From NCBI RefSeq assembly GCF_042433895.1, contig NZ_JBHLUA010000002.1, forward strand, positions 62,001 to 126,000: DNA of 64,000 bases. The letters are read 5' to 3'. Shown piece after piece: positions 54,775 through 63,028 of this stretch. The notes under the pieces are model-generated. The model searched no databases, was not told where the DNA came from, and worked only from the letters and a program-made list of their open reading frames with translations. The stretch is from Mesonia maritima. GTDB lineage: Bacteria > Bacteroidota > Bacteroidia > Flavobacteriales > Flavobacteriaceae. A program made the translations under genes and the position numbers. Within the stretch, counting starts at the first letter, position 1. Every line of letters starts with the position of its first letter.

Positions 54775-55611
54775 ATGTATTTATCAAATTTACAGCAGGA
54801 TGAAATCTTCGTTCCATCAGAAATGAAATCCCTGAAAAGCCTGACCCAGATGGAATCCCGAAGGGGACTTGAAAATGCCATAATTTCGAATGGCAAAATT
54901 GTCAACGTGGTATCGAACAGCTACGGCCACGTACCGAACGAACTATTCTTTAAGAAAGCAGAGGAAATGTTGACTGATGCAAAACTGAATTATCAGAAAC
55001 GGACGATCAACAGGAATGATAGGTCTTTCATTACCGACTTTATCATCGACGATAAAAGCCAGTTTTCGGTAAAGAATGAAAAAGACCTGATACTGCCGAT
55101 GCTGCGGTTTAAGAATTCCTATGATGGGAGCGAAAAAACTTCCGGGCATTTTGGCTTTTATCGGCAAGTATGTTCCAATGGTTTACACGTTTCACAAGCT
55201 GAAATTGAGTTTTCCATCAAGCACAGTAAGAACAATACCGACCTGATAATGCCAAGGTTGAACAATTTGTTCGATAAGTTCGTGGATAATGAATTTTATA
55301 GCATTACCAAGAAGTTCGACAGAATGAGGGAATTTGAAATCATCGACACCAAGGAATTTGTGAAGGCTATCTTGGACAGAACGAATTTGTTCCGGTATGA
55401 ATGTAGTGATAAGAACAATGATCCTTCAAAGAAATCCCGGGAAGTCCTTGAAATTCTAGATAACGAAGCGTTGTTACTTGATGAAAAACCTAATTTATGG
55501 ATAGGCTATAATGCTTTCAATCAAATGCTTCACAATACATTGAAGAAAAGCTTTTCCCAACAGGAACGATTGGATAAAAAACTGTTCGATGCCGTTTATG
55601 AAATGGCTTAA
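54775..55611 (+). CDS. DUF932 domain protein of the element
   Basis: This 278-residue protein resembles DUF932/phage-plasmid-like proteins: GFYRQVCSNGLHVSQAE is the recognisable NGL motif segment, preceded by the LPMLRFKNSYDGSEK region. DUF932 proteins are common on phages, plasmids and integrative elements. Roles in plasmid or phage DNA maintenance have been proposed, but the function is unknown. No signal or membrane segment. It starts at ATG 54775 and ends before a terminator at 55627. Confidence 0.82.
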   Translation: MYLSNLQQDEIFVPSEMKSLKSLTQMESRRGLENAIISNGKIVNVVSNSYGHVPNELFFKKAEEMLTDAKLNYQKRTINRNDRSFITDFIIDDKSQFSVKNEKDLILPMLRFKNSYDGSEKTSGHFGFYRQVCSNGLHVSQAEIEFSIKHSKNNTDLIMPRLNNLFDKFVDNEFYSITKKFDRMREFEIIDTKEFVKAILDRTNLFRYECSDKNNDPSKKSREVLEILDNEALLLDEKPNLWIGYNAFNQMLHNTLKKSFSQQERLDKKLFDAVYEMA

Positions 55612-55626
55612 TGTCCTAATAGGTTT

Positions 55627-55654
55627 ATCCAGTACCTTAAACTGGATTTTTTTT
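55627..55654 (+). terminator. intrinsic terminator after the DUF932 gene
   Basis: An ATCCAGT/ACTGGAT stem with a 7-base loop is followed by a T-run (TTTTTTT). It lies 16 bases after the gene. Confidence 0.8.
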
Positions 55655-55703
55655 ATTCTGAGCAAAAGAGTTTATTTGGAAAGTTAGCTTTGCAATCGAC
55701 ACT

Positions 55704-55894
55704 ATCCCACTCAGCACATTCCCCTACATTCCGCAGAAAAAGCTCCACTGGGAAAAGCGCTTCATTATCAAAGGTCTTGAACTCAAAATCAAAGCTTCCG
55801 ATTTCCATTGCGTTAAACCCTGCGGAGGAAGGGTACGAACATTTCATTCCCCAATTACCTTTTTTAAATTAAGCCCGTCTTAAATCTTAACCTC
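55704..55894 (+). repeat. intergenic repeat family, copy A
   Basis: The first 44 bases are identical to the start of copy C at 60331. The copy contains a hairpin ACCCT (55817-55821) / AGGGT (55830-55834) where copies B-D have other paired bases. It lies between the DUF932 and type IIG genes. A short open frame overlapping it is not gene-like. Confidence 0.75.
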
Positions 55895-56048
55895 ATCTTT
55901 CCTCGAAATACCACTTCTTTAAGAATCACCTAGTTTTAGCCACGACTACTACTATTGCACATTAATTTAAAAATACTATTTGCTGTTAGTCTTTTTATTA
56001 GGATTATAATTCAATTATATTGTGCTAGAATTTAATTTTCGTGACTGA

Positions 56049-58925
56049 ATGAGAGAAAATATCCAAAAATTAGTAGACTATACTGCCACATTGGATGGCG
56101 ACGAAAAAGGCGAAGCTCAAGTATTCTGTGATAGATTTTTTCAGGCTTTTGGACATCAGGGCTATAAGGAAGCTGGTGCCATCTTAGAATTTCGGGTAAA
56201 ATCTAAAAAATCGACAAATTTTGCTGATTTGCTCTGGGATAATCGAGTCCTAATCGAAATGAAGAAAAAGAGTTCAAAACTGCAAAGTCATCGAACCCAA
56301 ATTTTTGATTATTGGTGGAAGCTTAGGCCTAACCAACCTAAATATTCCATTCTTTGTAATTTTCAGGAATTTATTATTTATGATTTTTCGCTCCAAGATG
56401 AGCCTTTGGACAGAATTAAAATTGAAGAACTATCCGATAGATATACATCCTTTAATTTTATGTTTCCTAAACCGGAAACACCAATATTTAGGAATAATCT
56501 CGAAGAAGCTACCAGAAAAACGGCAAGTCTTGTTGCGGCAGTTTTCAATTCCCTCGTGGAGCGAGGTGAAGATAGAGGAAGAGCACAGAAATTTATACTT
56601 CAAGCAATATTTACAATGTTTGCTGAAGATTATAATCTACTGCCTAAGGACATTTTTACTCAAATACTAATAGATTGCTTGAACGGTTCGGGTAACAGTT
56701 ATGACTTAATTTATGGTTTATTTCAACAAATGGATACCAGAAAAAGAGCACGAGGCGGTCGATTTATTGAGGTGCCTTATTTCAACGGTGGATTGTTTAC
56801 TAAACCTGAAGCTATTGAGCTGACGGAGGATGAATTAGATAAGCTACACCAAGCAGCCACACGCAAATGGAATAAAGTAAACCCAGCAATATTCGGAACA
56901 ATTTTTCAAAGTAGTATGGGGAAAGATGCCAGACACGCATTTGGCGCCCATTTTACATCAGAACTGGACATTTTGAAAATTGTACAACCCACTCTTATAA
57001 AGCCTTGGAGAAAAAAGATTTCTAAAACAAAAACTCTTACGGAGATGAAAGCCTTAAGACGAGAGCTTTCTTCCTATGAAGTTTTAGATCCAGCTTGCGG
57101 TAGTGGGAATTTCCTATATATTGCTTATCGGGAACTCAAAAGGATTGAATTGGAATTATTGGACAAAATCCACATAGAATTCCCAAAAAGTGCTTCCGAA
57201 ATTGGCACACAAAGTATTGTCAGTATAAAGCAGTTTCACGGTATCGATTTTAACGAATTCGCTGTGGAATTGGCTAAAGTGACCTTAATGCTTGCTAAAG
57301 AAATTTCCATTAAGGAAACGCAGGAATGGATTAATACAATACAAACGGGACTTCCATTTCAAATGGAAAGTACTTTGCCACTTGATAATATGGATGCAAA
57401 TATCGTTTTTGCAGATGCTCTGTTTACAGAATGGCCAAGAGCTGATGTAATAATTGGAAATCCACCTTATCAAAGTAAAAATAAAATGCAAAAGGAGTAC
57501 GGGATTGAGTATTTAAACAAAGTTTGGGATGCCTATCCAAATATTTCCGGCAACGCGGATTATTGCGTTTACTGGTTTTACAAAGCTCATTTGAACCTTG
57601 ATTATGGTGGGTATGCAGGTCTTGTTGGCACAAATACCGTAACTCAAAATTATAGCAGGGAAGGCAGCTTAGATTATATCGTAAAAAATGATGGTCAAAT
57701 ATTTAATGCTATTTCATCACAACCCTGGTCAGGGGATGCAGTAGTGTTTGTTTCAATCGTGAACTGGAAAAAAGGTAAATATATTGGGAAAAAACATCTA
57801 TATGTTGAGAATGAAAAAGATGAGCAGGTAGAATTTATAGTTGATGTTATAAATAGTAGCCTCTCTTTGGAGATTGATGTTACTTCGGCCAAAACACTAA
57901 AATGCAATAAAAATCCTAAGATGGTTTTTCAAGGTCAAACTCACGGTAACTCCGGATTTTTATTAAGTAAGAAGAAAGGGATGGAAATTTTATTGGAAAA
58001 TCCTAATAGCTCCAATGTACTAAAGCCATTTTTAATCGGTCGCGAGTTAGTTGCTTCAATAGGTAGTCAACCAAACCGTTTTGTTATAGATTTTACTGGT
58101 AGAAATGTTATTGAGGCTGCAACTTTTAAAAATTTATTTGAAATAGTAAAACAGAAGGTTCAGCCAGAAAGAGAAAAAAAAGCTAAGGAACAAGAGGACA
58201 AAAATCAAGCTGCTCTTGAAAAAAATAAAAAAGCAAAAACAAACAGACATCATATCAATTTTTATAACAAATGGTGGTTACTATCCTATGGTAGAGAAGA
58301 TTTATTGAAAGCAATTTCAAATACTGAAAGATATATTGTTTGCTCAAGAGTTTCATCAAGACCGATATTTGAGTTCGTTTCCAGTAAAATAAACCCCAAT
58401 GATGCATTAATGGTTTTTAATTTTGAAGATGATTATAGCTTTGGCATTATTCAATCGAAAGCGCACATACTTTGGTACCAAGAAAAATGCTCCACAATGA
58501 AGGGAGATCCAAGATATACTCCTAATACTATATGGGATACTTTTCCTTTCCCACAAAAACCAAATCTAAACAAAGTGAAAAAGGTAGCTAATGCAGCTGT
58601 AGAACTCCGTAATAAAAGAAATGAATTGATGAAGAAACATCAATTTACATTGAGAGACCTATATAAAATTTTAGAGGAACCGGGAAGCAATCCTATGAAA
58701 ATACTTCATAAAAGATTAGACGACGCTGTGTTAGATGCTTATGATTTTGATAAACGGAAGGATATTCTAACCCAAATCTTAGAATTGAATCTTGAGATTT
58801 ATTCAAATGAAACAAAAGGCGTTCCGATAGAATCGCCCGGATTACCGTCTTTTATTACAAATTCTGATGAGTTTAAAACGAATGACTGCATTCAAATTTC
58901 AACTTCAAGTAGTGCTTACACCTAA
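56049..58925 (+). CDS. type IIG restriction-methyltransferase, MmeI-like
   Basis: In this 958-residue single-chain enzyme the N-terminal PD-(D/E)xK-type nuclease shows Asp60 in ADLLW and Glu70-x-Lys72 in IEMKKK. A helical spacer follows. The N6-adenine methyltransferase has motif I DPACGSG (347-353) and the catalytic NPPY (471-474). Then comes a target-recognition part with NRHHINFYNKWWLL and the C-terminal helices. Such enzymes cut and methylate DNA with one specificity domain, so no separate S subunit is needed. It is cargo between repeat copies A and B. Recognition sequence unknown. Confidence 0.9.
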   Translation: MRENIQKLVDYTATLDGDEKGEAQVFCDRFFQAFGHQGYKEAGAILEFRVKSKKSTNFADLLWDNRVLIEMKKKSSKLQSHRTQIFDYWWKLRPNQPKYSILCNFQEFIIYDFSLQDEPLDRIKIEELSDRYTSFNFMFPKPETPIFRNNLEEATRKTASLVAAVFNSLVERGEDRGRAQKFILQAIFTMFAEDYNLLPKDIFTQILIDCLNGSGNSYDLIYGLFQQMDTRKRARGGRFIEVPYFNGGLFTKPEAIELTEDELDKLHQAATRKWNKVNPAIFGTIFQSSMGKDARHAFGAHFTSELDILKIVQPTLIKPWRKKISKTKTLTEMKALRRELSSYEVLDPACGSGNFLYIAYRELKRIELELLDKIHIEFPKSASEIGTQSIVSIKQFHGIDFNEFAVELAKVTLMLAKEISIKETQEWINTIQTGLPFQMESTLPLDNMDANIVFADALFTEWPRADVIIGNPPYQSKNKMQKEYGIEYLNKVWDAYPNISGNADYCVYWFYKAHLNLDYGGYAGLVGTNTVTQNYSREGSLDYIVKNDGQIFNAISSQPWSGDAVVFVSIVNWKKGKYIGKKHLYVENEKDEQVEFIVDVINSSLSLEIDVTSAKTLKCNKNPKMVFQGQTHGNSGFLLSKKKGMEILLENPNSSNVLKPFLIGRELVASIGSQPNRFVIDFTGRNVIEAATFKNLFEIVKQKVQPEREKKAKEQEDKNQAALEKNKKAKTNRHHINFYNKWWLLSYGREDLLKAISNTERYIVCSRVSSRPIFEFVSSKINPNDALMVFNFEDDYSFGIIQSKAHILWYQEKCSTMKGDPRYTPNTIWDTFPFPQKPNLNKVKKVANAAVELRNKRNELMKKHQFTLRDLYKILEEPGSNPMKILHKRLDDAVLDAYDFDKRKDILTQILELNLEIYSNETKGVPIESPGLPSFITNSDEFKTNDCIQISTSSSAYT

Positions 58926-58973
58926 AGCAGTTTTTCAAATAAAAAAATTTTTATAGAAAAATCCGATGTTATA

Positions 58974-59172
58974 ATCCATTCAACACATTCCCCTGCATTC
59001 CGCAGAAAAAGCTTCATTCCGGGAAAAGCGCTTTATTACAAAGGTTTTGGACATAACTCCAAAGCTTCCAATTTCCATTGCACTAGTCTGCTTATACCCG
59101 AAAAAAATCGGGAGGCGACCAAACTCCATTCCCATCTACACCGTTGAAGTCAAGACCGTTAAGGTTCTCAAA
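58974..59172 (+). repeat. intergenic repeat family, copy B
   Basis: This copy has the same element order as A and C: a CACATTCCCCT...CATTCCGCAG opening, a CCAAAGCTTCC middle, hairpin CCCGA (59097-59101) / TCGGG (59108-59112), CCAAACTCCATTCCCATCTAC, then TTGAAGTCAAG. It fills the gap between the type IIG gene and the DUF4238 gene (271 bases), with no gene seen there. Confidence 0.75.
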
Positions 59173-59195
59173 TAATTAATAAATTCGTTTTTTAA

Positions 59196-60257
59196 CTAGT
59201 AGGGTCTATTATTTCTATTTCGATAATGTTCATCTCTGATTTCAGCATAATAACCCGATAGTTTATAGGATTTGGCGTGTTGTGTTTGTTTAACAAAAGA
59301 TAAGTCAAGGCTGAGCATATACGGCGTTTTATGCTGTTGCACTATTACCGATTCAGTATCATCATCATTTGTAACTGGATCAAAATACTTCAATTCCAAC
59401 TTCTTTTGGTTTTTGAATTTGTTGGATTTTACCAGCAATTGTTCAAATTCAAAGTCGGTTACATTATTGGTGGAGTAAAAAGCCTTATTTGCATATAAAC
59501 AGGTTAAAACATTCAGTACTTCTACATCTTTTTCATTTATTGCTATTTGACTGAATTGTTTTCTGTTTCCTACTTTATATACTTTGGGGTCGTACATTAA
59601 TAACATTAAATCTGGAGCTAATGGATAAAAAATCTGTAAACCTTTACTTGCCATACCATTGTGTCCGTAAGGAAATTTGCGTGATTCTAAAAATTGATTG
59701 TATTTTGATACCGGATTATCGCTAGTTATAATTTTTTTGGAGGTCTTATTAATGAGTAGCTTAATTTGCATATCCATCATCATTGGTAGGCTCTTAAGTA
59801 AAATGTCCAATGTTTTTTCAATCGCGTCATCATACGCAAAAAAATATTTGTCATATTCAAAATCTTTGAATTGAGATTCAAATTTCATTGCAGTTTTCAT
59901 TGTTTTATCAATCATATCATTGAACTCATCTGCATTTGCTCGCGTACGATAGGCTTGAAGTAAAATAAACAGCCAAATCCAATAATAGTCATCAGACCTA
60001 TTTTTAGGTAAAGTTTTCGTCTTAACTACTTCCTTTAGAATAATGGAAGTGGTATCCTCAATGTTCCCAAACCATTTCTCTCTTTCTAAATCCTTACCAT
60101 AAAAATAAGATTCTTGTGCTTGGCCCGCTAAATCTGCTTGCTGAATAATTTCACCTGATTTTTTTAAACATAATTTTATGTGTTTTCTATTATGCTTAAT
60201 ACTGAAAAATTTCAGATAGAATTTTGGAACGTAATGTTGTTTCTTCTTTTCTGCCAT
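59196..60257 (-). CDS. DUF4238 domain protein, element cargo
   Basis: In this 353-residue soluble protein the N-terminal KKKQHYVPKFYLKFFS is the DUF4238 signature. A helical middle holds FILLQAYRTRANADEF, then ITSDNPVSKY and FYPLAPDLMLLMYDP. DUF4238 proteins are found near defence and mobile genes, but their activity is unknown; some resemble nuclease-like or sensor proteins. It is the only minus-strand gene in the element part seen here, and it lies between repeat copies B and C. Confidence 0.82.
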   Translation of the reverse strand: MAEKKKQHYVPKFYLKFFSIKHNRKHIKLCLKKSGEIIQQADLAGQAQESYFYGKDLEREKWFGNIEDTTSIILKEVVKTKTLPKNRSDDYYWIWLFILLQAYRTRANADEFNDMIDKTMKTAMKFESQFKDFEYDKYFFAYDDAIEKTLDILLKSLPMMMDMQIKLLINKTSKKIITSDNPVSKYNQFLESRKFPYGHNGMASKGLQIFYPLAPDLMLLMYDPKVYKVGNRKQFSQIAINEKDVEVLNVLTCLYANKAFYSTNNVTDFEFEQLLVKSNKFKNQKKLELKYFDPVTNDDDTESVIVQQHKTPYMLSLDLSFVKQTQHAKSYKLSGYYAEIRDEHYRNRNNRPY

Positions 60258-60330
60258 AAAAATCTTAATTGATTACTAATTTAAATATTCTTATTCTTTT
60301 AATTTTCTCAAACAGAATATTTCAGATTAC

Positions 60331-60533
60331 ATCCCACTCAGCACATTCCCCTACATTCCGCAGAAAAAGCTCCATTCCGGAAAAAGCGCTTCATTAAAAA
60401 AGTCTTGGACACAACTCCAAAGCTTCCGATTCCCATTCCACTTGCCCGCCCATTCCCGAGAAAAACCGGGAAGCGGCCAAACTCCATTCCCATCTACAGC
60501 TTTGAAGTCAAGTCCGCTTTAAATCCTACTTCA
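60331..60533 (+). repeat. intergenic repeat family, copy C
   Basis: The first 44 bases are identical to copy A. The hairpin TTCCCG (60453-60458) / CGGGAA (60467-60472) is perfect. It is followed by CCAAACTCCATTCCCATCTAC, shared with copy B. Confidence 0.78.
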
Positions 60534-60554
60534 AGAGGATAATTCGTTTTCATA

Positions 60555-60756
60555 AGCCGATTAGCACATTGCCGCTCCATTCCGCGCCCGCCTGCCGAAA
60601 AGACAGGAATCGCTCCATTCCGGGCAAAGAGCTTTCCTACATAGGTCTTGGACACCATCCCCGATTGCTACTTTCCATTCCGTTTGCCCTTCCCGCGCTG
60701 CCGGGAAGCGCACTCCATTCCAATACGAAATCGTGAACGGAGTCCGCTTTTCATCT
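60555..60756 (+). repeat. intergenic repeat family, copy D (most diverged)
   Basis: This copy keeps the order GCACATT, CTCCATTCCG, GTCTTGGACAC, CCATTCC, hairpin TTCCCG (60690-60695) / CGGGAA (60702-60707), CTCCATTCC and GTCCGCTTT. It contains an extra CCTGCCGAAAAGACAGG hairpin (60591-60607). Confidence 0.65.
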
Positions 60757-60947
60757 GAATTCCATTTATGATTTAGTCCCGCTTCCTATGTTTTCATACT
60801 TCACAAAAGGCATTTAGACCTACTCCCGCACCGCCGCTGTCCCTACCTATTTTTTGTAAGCAAAATACCAACATTCGGAAGTTAAACGGAGTGCATAACC
60901 GGTCGTGCCTCCCTTTTATAACTCCTTATTAATTCCAAATATTGAAA

Positions 60948-61160
60948 ATGTATCAGCAACAAAAAAAGGTAACAGCGGACGGCTCTATGGGAAGTAAATC
61001 TAAACTGAATAGTATGAAATCTTACAAAAACATCAAAAAGGAAGCGGGACTAAAAAAACAAAAAAAGGAAAACGCTCTGGATATAATAAGTAAATCACTT
61101 CAAAAAAATATAAACGCAAACTGCCTGAATGGTTCGGGTAGCATTTTAATTAATCTTTAA
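60948..61160 (+). CDS. small basic element protein of unknown function
   Basis: This 70-residue protein starts MYQQQKKVTADG and is very rich in Lys, Ser and Asn. There is no membrane segment. It lies 10 bases before ssb, so it may be co-transcribed with it. The base composition is gene-like, but the protein is short and unlike any family I know. An upstream TTG at 60942 is less likely than the ATG. It could be a spurious frame. Confidence 0.45.
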   Translation: MYQQQKKVTADGSMGSKSKLNSMKSYKNIKKEAGLKKQKKENALDIISKSLQKNINANCLNGSGSILINL

Positions 61161-61170
61161 ATATTTTATT

Positions 61171-61527
61171 ATGAGTACTTTAAAAAATCACGTACAGTTG
61201 ATCGGAAATGTTGGCGGGGAGCCACAAATTACTAATCTTGAAAGCGGTAAGAAAGTAGCCCGTTTTTCACTCGCCACAAACGAGTATTACAAAGATGCCA
61301 AGGGCGAAAAAGTTCAAAATACCGAATGGCACACCGTAGTAGCTTGGGGCAAAACTGCCGAGATCATCGAGAAATATGCCGGAAAGGGCAAGGAAATCGG
61401 GGTAACGGGAAAACTGAAATCCCGAAGCTACGAGGACAAGGACGGTATCAAAAGATATGTTACCGAAGTGGAAGCCAACGAAATCCTTTTGTTGGGAACT
61501 AAGAACGGCAACAATTCAGCCGAGTAA
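61171..61527 (+). CDS. ssb: single-stranded DNA-binding protein (element-encoded)
   Basis: This 118-residue OB-fold SSB has HVQLIGNVGGEPQI, GKKVARFSLATNEYY, TEWHTVVAWGKTAEI and the GVTGKLKSRSYEDKDG segment, all typical. The acidic C-terminal tip for partner binding (DDDIPF-like) is missing, as in many element-borne SSBs. It protects single-stranded DNA during transfer or replication of the element. A terminator follows. Confidence 0.94.
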   Translation: MSTLKNHVQLIGNVGGEPQITNLESGKKVARFSLATNEYYKDAKGEKVQNTEWHTVVAWGKTAEIIEKYAGKGKEIGVTGKLKSRSYEDKDGIKRYVTEVEANEILLLGTKNGNNSAE

Positions 61528-61538
61528 TCTAAAATTAA

Positions 61539-61576
61539 AGAGGGCGTTCCTCTCGAAAAGTGCGCCCTCTTTTTCA
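61539..61576 (+). terminator. intrinsic terminator after ssb
   Basis: An AGAGGGCG (61539-61546) / CGCCCTCT (61563-61570) stem is followed by TTTTTC. Confidence 0.85.
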
Positions 61577-61603
61577 TTATTAACTCCATAAATAGAAATC
61601 AAA

Positions 61604-61984
61604 ATGAAAGCACAAGTTAACGAAATCAAAGAGGGATTGCAACATTTTCACGGTTCGGAAACCATATTTCAAATCCCATTATTAAGAACCCGATACACCA
61701 ACGGAATGAAATATTTGGCGGAAGCTGCGGAATGTTTTTGGCTCATTACGGACACTTCCGTAATTGCCAAAAGCCTGATGAACCGAAGCGAATTTATTAC
61801 CATCGACTTCAAGAGATTGCCCGAGGAAAAACAGGATTTTACGGGCTACGAGGCAGAGATAATCTACACGGATGGTAACGATAATATTTTGGAAAAACAC
61901 GGGTATCGGGCGACTGATTTTCCACTCGATGAACTGCGATTATTTTTTGTAAATAATACGCTGATGTTACCGAGCGAATATTAA
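61604..61984 (+). CDS. DUF6876-like element protein
   Basis: This 126-residue protein starts MKAQVNEIKEGLQHFHGSE. I recall such proteins, with LLRTRYTNGMKYLAEAAECFWLI, as DUF6876, frequent on Bacteroidota plasmids and integrative elements. Function unknown. It is cytosolic and compact. It lies in the conserved block between ssb and the mobilization genes. Confidence 0.75.
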   Translation: MKAQVNEIKEGLQHFHGSETIFQIPLLRTRYTNGMKYLAEAAECFWLITDTSVIAKSLMNRSEFITIDFKRLPEEKQDFTGYEAEIIYTDGNDNILEKHGYRATDFPLDELRLFFVNNTLMLPSEY

Positions 61985-62006
61985 CCCATTCAAAAACTTA
62001 AAAATT

Positions 62007-62204
62007 ATGATCTATCTAAATTTTTCAGACCTGAACGGGGAAGCGCAAGAACGTCTTTTGGAAAGTTCCAAAAAGGACGTTGAGCAAAAATTTGGCGATG
62101 ATATTCGGAAGTATTCAAAAAAGCATTGCACCAATTTTGATGTGATGATCGAAGAGGAAGCACTACGGAATTTATACAGTTATACCTATGTGTTTAATAT
62201 CTGA
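62007..62204 (+). CDS. small element protein of unknown function
   Basis: This 65-residue acidic protein (MIYLNFSDLNGEAQERLLES) has a C-terminal aromatic tail and starts 23 bases after the preceding gene. It is typical of small genes in this position in flavobacterial elements. No motif recognised. It ends before a terminator. Confidence 0.65.
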   Translation: MIYLNFSDLNGEAQERLLESSKKDVEQKFGDDIRKYSKKHCTNFDVMIEEEALRNLYSYTYVFNI

Positions 62205-62224
62205 AATTGTCCAAATAGGAACGG

Positions 62225-62257
62225 AAAGACCTTTGAATTTTCAGAGGTCTTTTTTTG
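62225..62257 (+). terminator. intrinsic terminator
   Basis: An AAAGACCT (62225-62232) / AGGTCTTT (62245-62252) stem is followed by a T-run. It ends the small-gene operon. Confidence 0.8.
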
Positions 62258-62636
62258 CTAAAACATATCCAGTTCAATAAAAATCCTTATCTTTATTTCG
62301 CTGAAATTCAGCATTCAATTTTACGTAGGGTTATCCCATTTTTGACTTTCGCCGATAACCCTGCCCATCGAAAAATTACATAACGGGAAATCTTTTCCCT
62401 GAAATTGGCAATTGGCTTTTTAGCCAAATTGTACGAAATTTTTGTCCGCCTGTGGCGAACGAAAAGGAGTAGCAAGAGGGTAACACGCGATGCGATGTTA
62501 AGCACTCCTACTCCTTGTTAATCACCTGATTTTTAAACACTTAAAAATCAGCCGATTATTTAGATTTCTACAATTTGCGACAAATGCCCTGTGAGCGCCT
62601 ATTTTTAGGGAAGGATTTGCGACAAATCGGCGAATT
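62258..62636. other. inverted-repeat-rich region, oriT candidate
   Basis: About 380 gene-free bases upstream of the mobilization genes. Seen are AAGGAGTAG (62464) / CTACTCCTT (62508), a perfect 11-bp palindrome CTGATTTTTAA/TTAAAAATCAG (62526-62551), and two copies of ATTTGCGACAAAT (62573-62585 and 62615-62627). Such a cluster right before a relaxase operon is the usual place of oriT and of the Mob protein operator. The nick site is not identified. Confidence 0.55.
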
Positions 62637-63017
62637 ATGGACTCATTTATCGGCATTAGGTTTAAAAAGGAAACCGCCAAGCGTTTCCAGCAATTTTCAA
62701 GAGCACACTTCAAATCACACACCGAGGCAATGGCCACGATGCTCGATTTTTTCTTCTACAACGAAATCTCGCCACGGGAAAAACTGGGCCCGACCGGAAG
62801 GACGATCGAGGCCAATTTAAAGAAACGGATCAATGCGGTAATCGCCATAATGAGGGATATGGAAAAGACCCAGACCAAACCCACCGTGGCGATGATCGAA
62901 TCCCTTTTTCAGACCGAAGTACCCAAAAAGAAACCCTTGATCTTAGAGAAGAAATTTGTGGAGGAAAAGAAGGAAGTACGCTTCCGCGAAAAGCGAAATC
63001 TAAAGAACGAACTGTAA
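62637..63017 (+). CDS. BfmA/BtgA-type mobilization protein
   Basis: This 126-residue basic protein starts MDSFIGIRFKKETAKRFQQF, then SHTEAMATMLDFFFYNEISP, the family's ribbon-helix-helix-like DNA-binding pattern. It probably binds oriT and helps the relaxase. It is 11 bases before the relaxase gene, one operon. ATTTGCGACAAAT copies just upstream may be its binding sites. Confidence 0.87.
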   Translation: MDSFIGIRFKKETAKRFQQFSRAHFKSHTEAMATMLDFFFYNEISPREKLGPTGRTIEANLKKRINAVIAIMRDMEKTQTKPTVAMIESLFQTEVPKKKPLILEKKFVEEKKEVRFREKRNLKNEL

Positions 63018-63028
63018 ATTTTTGAGCG

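Larger units (their letters stand above)
60258..60947. other. gene-free region holding repeat copies C and D
   Basis: About 690 bases without a gene. Two diverged repeat units lie in tandem (60331-60533 and 60555-60756). A further GC-rich stretch with CCGCACCGCCGC-type words leads to the next small gene. The region separates cargo from conserved element genes. Confidence 0.6.

Noticed and set aside
55690..55872. Short plus-strand open frame inside repeat copy A
   Set aside because: It falls wholly in the intergenic repeat, and the matching frames in copies B-D are not kept.
60331..60756. Tandem repeats considered as a CRISPR array
   Set aside because: Units are about 190-200 bases and diverged, with no short identical repeats or spacers, and no cas genes are near.
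62575..62820. Plus-strand frame overlapping the BfmA/BtgA-type gene
   Set aside because: The mobilization protein frame at 62637 is recognisable; this overlapping frame is not and covers the operator-like repeats.
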